NCBI GenBank assembly: GCA_035701115.1
Contig: DASSOA010000059.1
Span: 1 to 25,100, forward strand
Direction: 5' to 3'
Source of the DNA: DASSKW01 sp035701115
GTDB lineage: Bacteria; Pseudomonadota; Gammaproteobacteria; Natronospirales; REEB76
DNA: 25,100 bases
Shown: piece by piece, positions 22,753 to 25,100 of the stretch
How the letters are laid out: each line of letters starts with the position of its first letter
Numbering within the stretch: position 1 is the first letter of the stretch
Notes under the pieces: model-generated
The model's database searches: none
Told to the model about the DNA's origin: nothing
The model's input: only the letters and a program-made list of their open reading frames with translations
Made by a program: the position numbers and the translations under genes

Positions 22753-24267
22753 TTACCTGAACAGCAGCTTCATTACGCGTTTGAGCAGCAGATAGGCGTT
22801 TTTGCTGTAGGGATGCCAGAACAGCTGGCGCTTCAGCATCGAAAGACGGTCCCGGATTACAACCTGCGGTGCCGTCACTTCGTCGAAGGCAAAGCTGCCG
22901 TGACCGCGCCCGATGCCGGATTCCCTGAATCCGCCCCAGGGCGTTTCGGTAAGCCCGTGTGAAAGCAGATGATCATTGATGGTAACCGCGCCGGCGCGAA
23001 TGCGGCGAGCCAGGGCCCTGGCACGAGACGCATTTCCGGACCACACCGATGCCGTCAGGCCGTAGCAGGAATCGTTGGCCAGGGTCACTGCTTCGTCATC
23101 CGTTCGGAACCGCATCACGCCCAGAACCGGCCCGAACGTTTCTTCGCGCATTACGGCCATGCTGTGGCTGACGTCGGTCAGCACCATTGGCGCAACAAAC
23201 TGCGGACCGGCGTCCGGCGGCAGCGTCACCTGCGCAAACACCGTTGCGCCCTGGGCCAGTGCCTCATTGACGTGACGGCGTATCGTTTCAACCTGGCGCA
23301 TCGTGCAGATTGCGCCGATGTCCACATTGAAATCGGTATCGCGGCCGATACGCAGGGTTTCGATTTTCTGTTTGAGCCGTGCCATGAACGGGTCGTAAAT
23401 CGCCTCGTGCACATACAGACGCTCAACACCGGCGCAGGATTGCCCGGCGTTGGACAAGCCTGCCCAGATCGCGCCGTTTGCGGCACGCTCCAGGTCGGCA
23501 TCGTCACAGACGATCATGGCGTCCTTGCCGCCCAGTTCCAGCGACAGGGGCGTGAGTGTCTGGGCAGCCTTGCTCATCAGCAGTTTGCCGACCCGTACCG
23601 ATCCGGTGAAAAACAGTTTGTCGACGCCGCCCGGCTCCAGAAACAGGTCGCCGCACAGCGGCCCGTCAATGTTGATGTGCGTGAATACATGCCTGGGCAA
23701 TCCCGTCTGCTGCAGCAGTTCGGCGAGCCGGACTCCAACCGGAAGCGTTTCGGGCGCGGTTTTGAACAGTACGGTATTGCCGGCAAGCAGTGCCGGCACG
23801 ATTTCATGCATGGGAATGCCGAGTGGATAGTTCCACGGTGCGATAATGCCGATTACTCCCCAAGGCACCCGGTATACGGAACTTTGCTTGTTGAAAAACA
23901 GCAGAGTGCCGGGAGGCAACCGTTCCGGCCTGAGGGCATGACGCGCATGTTTCTGGTACCAGCGGCTGCCGGCAACGCTCGGCAGAATTTCCGTCGCCAG
24001 TGCTTCCATCCGCGTCTTGCCGACGCAATCCGAAATCAGTCTGGCCAGTTCGTCGCTGTGTTCAACCAGCAGATGACGCAGCCGTGCAATGTAACGTCCA
24101 CGCTCTGCGAGCGGCAGCGCCGCCCATGCGGGTTGCACATCGCGCGCCAACCGGATCGCTGCACGCACCGCATCGGGCGTCAATTCCGCTGTCTGCGCGA
24201 TGATGTCGCCGGTGGCCGGATTCCGGGTCACCGTCGTGCCGGAGACGGGTCCCGCCGACGTGTTCAT
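22753..24267 (-). CDS. Aldehyde dehydrogenase with basic hydrophobic C-terminal tail
   Basis: The 504-residue NAD(P)-dependent enzyme oxidises an aldehyde to the acid. Catalytic residues are intact: Asn146 (APWNYPLG), Lys169, Glu244 (LELGGK) and nucleophile Cys278 (NAGQSCAG). The family's C-terminal PWGGFRESGIGRGHG motif follows. The last 30 residues form a basic, hydrophobic tail (DRLSMLKRQLFWHPY, then LLLKRVMKLLFR), as in ALDHs tied to membranes that act on long-chain aldehydes; that substrate is only inferred. The ATG at 24267 has GGGAGAG six bases upstream. It lies 54 bases downstream of the 2OG oxygenase gene on the same strand. Confidence 0.92.
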   Translation of the reverse strand: MNTSAGPVSGTTVTRNPATGDIIAQTAELTPDAVRAAIRLARDVQPAWAALPLAERGRYIARLRHLLVEHSDELARLISDCVGKTRMEALATEILPSVAGSRWYQKHARHALRPERLPPGTLLFFNKQSSVYRVPWGVIGIIAPWNYPLGIPMHEIVPALLAGNTVLFKTAPETLPVGVRLAELLQQTGLPRHVFTHINIDGPLCGDLFLEPGGVDKLFFTGSVRVGKLLMSKAAQTLTPLSLELGGKDAMIVCDDADLERAANGAIWAGLSNAGQSCAGVERLYVHEAIYDPFMARLKQKIETLRIGRDTDFNVDIGAICTMRQVETIRRHVNEALAQGATVFAQVTLPPDAGPQFVAPMVLTDVSHSMAVMREETFGPVLGVMRFRTDDEAVTLANDSCYGLTASVWSGNASRARALARRIRAGAVTINDHLLSHGLTETPWGGFRESGIGRGHGSFAFDEVTAPQVVIRDRLSMLKRQLFWHPYSKNAYLLLKRVMKLLFR

Positions 24268-24321
24268 GTGGTTCTCTCCCCGGATGGTGTCCTGGATTGG
24301 GTTGTGGCGATGGTGTTCAGG

Positions 24322-24972
24322 TCAGAACACGAATTCCATCGCCTGTTTGACGACGTCAAACGCAATTATTGCGCGATCGCCTTCGCCGCGGAACGGGTAG
24401 ACGTAATGGATGTAGTAGGAGGGGAACAGAATCAGGTCGCCGGTTTTCGGGTAGATGCGCCGCGTCAGGCTGATACCGTGATGATGCGCGACGGGATGCG
24501 GGCAGAGGAATTCGATGCAACCTTCCGGTTTAGGACGGTCCAGCGTGTTTATATAGTAGACGCCGCTGGCAAGATTCCCTTCGGTAGGGTGCATATGCGG
24601 GGCCTGCCAGTCACCAGCCGAAAGAATATTGGCCCATGACACCATTCTGGTGCGTTTCAATTCGACGTGCCCGTCGTAGGCCTTGTCGAGATAACGCTTG
24701 ACGCCCGGCTCAATGACCAGTTCGCGCAGTGACTTGACGGCTGCTTCCGGCCGGTTCAGAAACATCATCTTCTTCGAAGTCTGGTAGCCGCCGTACGTCG
24801 TGATGCTGCCGCTCAACGCCTCGTTTTCCTGTTTGTCGTCGAGATGCTGATCGCGCAGATTCCGCAGCAGCGCAAACAGCTCACGATTGATCTCGTCCAG
24901 ACCGCTGTGATGACTGACCATCACCGTGATCGGAAAGTGATCCTCGAATGTGGTTTGCGCGTCGATGTTCAC
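24322..24972 (-). CDS. Putative 2-oxoglutarate/Fe(II)-dependent oxygenase
   Basis: The 216-residue protein resembles the family of putative 2OG-Fe(II) oxygenases with the pattern W.N....G..Q.pH.Hp...lSGvYYi: here MVSWANILSAGDWQAPHMHP (110-129) and GNLASGVYYIN. Likely metal ligands are His126 and/or His128, and His189 in LFPSYYIHYVYPF; Arg195 or Arg200 could bind 2-oxoglutarate. The substrate is unknown. It starts with GTG at 24972, five bases after the stop of the PEP synthase gene, so it is almost certainly in the same transcript. No transmembrane or signal sequence is seen. Confidence 0.83.
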   Translation of the reverse strand: MNIDAQTTFEDHFPITVMVSHHSGLDEINRELFALLRNLRDQHLDDKQENEALSGSITTYGGYQTSKKMMFLNRPEAAVKSLRELVIEPGVKRYLDKAYDGHVELKRTRMVSWANILSAGDWQAPHMHPTEGNLASGVYYINTLDRPKPEGCIEFLCPHPVAHHHGISLTRRIYPKTGDLILFPSYYIHYVYPFRGEGDRAIIAFDVVKQAMEFVF

Positions 24973-24977
24973 GCTGC

Positions 24978-25100
24978 TTACGCCTTTTCCGCGCTTTGTC
25001 CGGCCAGATACAGCCAGGTTTCCACCACGGTATCCGGATTCAGCGACACGCTTTCGATGCCCTGGTCGAGCAGCCAGCGCGCCAGGTCAGGATGATCGGA
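24978..25100 (-). CDS. ppsA: PEP synthase (C-terminal 40 residues, partial)
   Basis: The gene enters from beyond the right edge; 40 codons and a TAA (24978-24980) are visible. The residues read SDHPDLARWLLDQGIESVSL followed by NPDTVV, which matches the C-terminal end of phosphoenolpyruvate synthase (SDHP...W.....I.S.SLNPD). The enzyme makes PEP from pyruvate and ATP in gluconeogenesis. The assignment rests on this short but characteristic piece; other members of the PEP-utilising family, including pyruvate phosphate dikinase, share part of it. Confidence 0.8.
   Translation of the reverse strand, partial: SDHPDLARWLLDQGIESVSLNPDTVVETWLYLAGQSAEKA

Noticed and set aside
22969..24639. A 556-codon open frame on the plus strand
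   Set aside because: It is antisense to the aldehyde dehydrogenase and the oxygenase, whose catalytic residues are intact. The product is Arg/His/Gln-rich with no motif.

Overview
The window looks like a stretch of chromosome from a moderately GC-rich gammaproteobacterium. I base this on gene order rather than on any search: dapA followed by a bamC-position lipoprotein, gcvR-bcp divergent from dapA, tRNA-Ser-ffs-dnaX-ybaB-recR, orn, an mlaDCB run, bepA, and a fadL-type porin. Genus and order cannot be fixed from what I see. Most of the window is conserved core genome. No insertion sequence, phage gene or CRISPR array is visible.

Layout. (1) 1-5300 is an outer-membrane block. The end of mlaD, mlaC and mlaB (+) meet mlaA and the periplasmic protease gene bepA (-) head-on; a strong intrinsic terminator then closes a FadL/OmpP1 porin gene (-). 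(2) 5389-7937 (-) holds gcvR, bcp and a PIN-PhoH ATPase. (3) 8064-9388 (+) holds dapA and a very short lipoprotein that appears to be a reduced BamC: it keeps the lipid anchor and the BamD-binding lasso but has no globular domains. (4) 9468-13637 (+) holds tRNA-Ser(GGA), 4.5S SRP RNA, dnaX, ybaB, recR, an FkbM methyltransferase that looks inserted, and a HIT protein. (5) 13655-15800 (-) holds rsgA and a Ste24-like membrane protease. (6) 15917-19118 (+) is a tightly packed set: orn, a threonine/serine dehydratase-like PLP enzyme, two small exported proteins (the second DUF2147) and a YjdF/DUF2238 membrane protein. (7) 19168-22729 is the least understood part: a small lipoprotein and the three-gene AmmeMemoRadiSam system (amrA and amrB on -, the radical SAM gene divergent on +), followed by a DUF2441-like gene with a possible ADP-ribosyltransferase relationship and an inverted repeat around its likely promoter. 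(8) 22753-25100 (-) holds an aldehyde dehydrogenase with a basic, hydrophobic tail, a 2OG-Fe(II) oxygenase, and the last 40 codons of PEP synthase.

How the parts work together. The Mla proteins, BepA, FadL and the BamC-like lipoprotein all serve outer-membrane lipid balance or protein assembly. Region 4 supplies replication, recombination and protein-targeting housekeeping. The best candidates for an undescribed system are the AmmeMemoRadiSam triad with its DUF2441 neighbour, whose substrate is not known to me, and the minimal BamC. No gene-free stretch exceeds about 300 bases once the tRNA and SRP RNA between 9388 and 9872 are counted.
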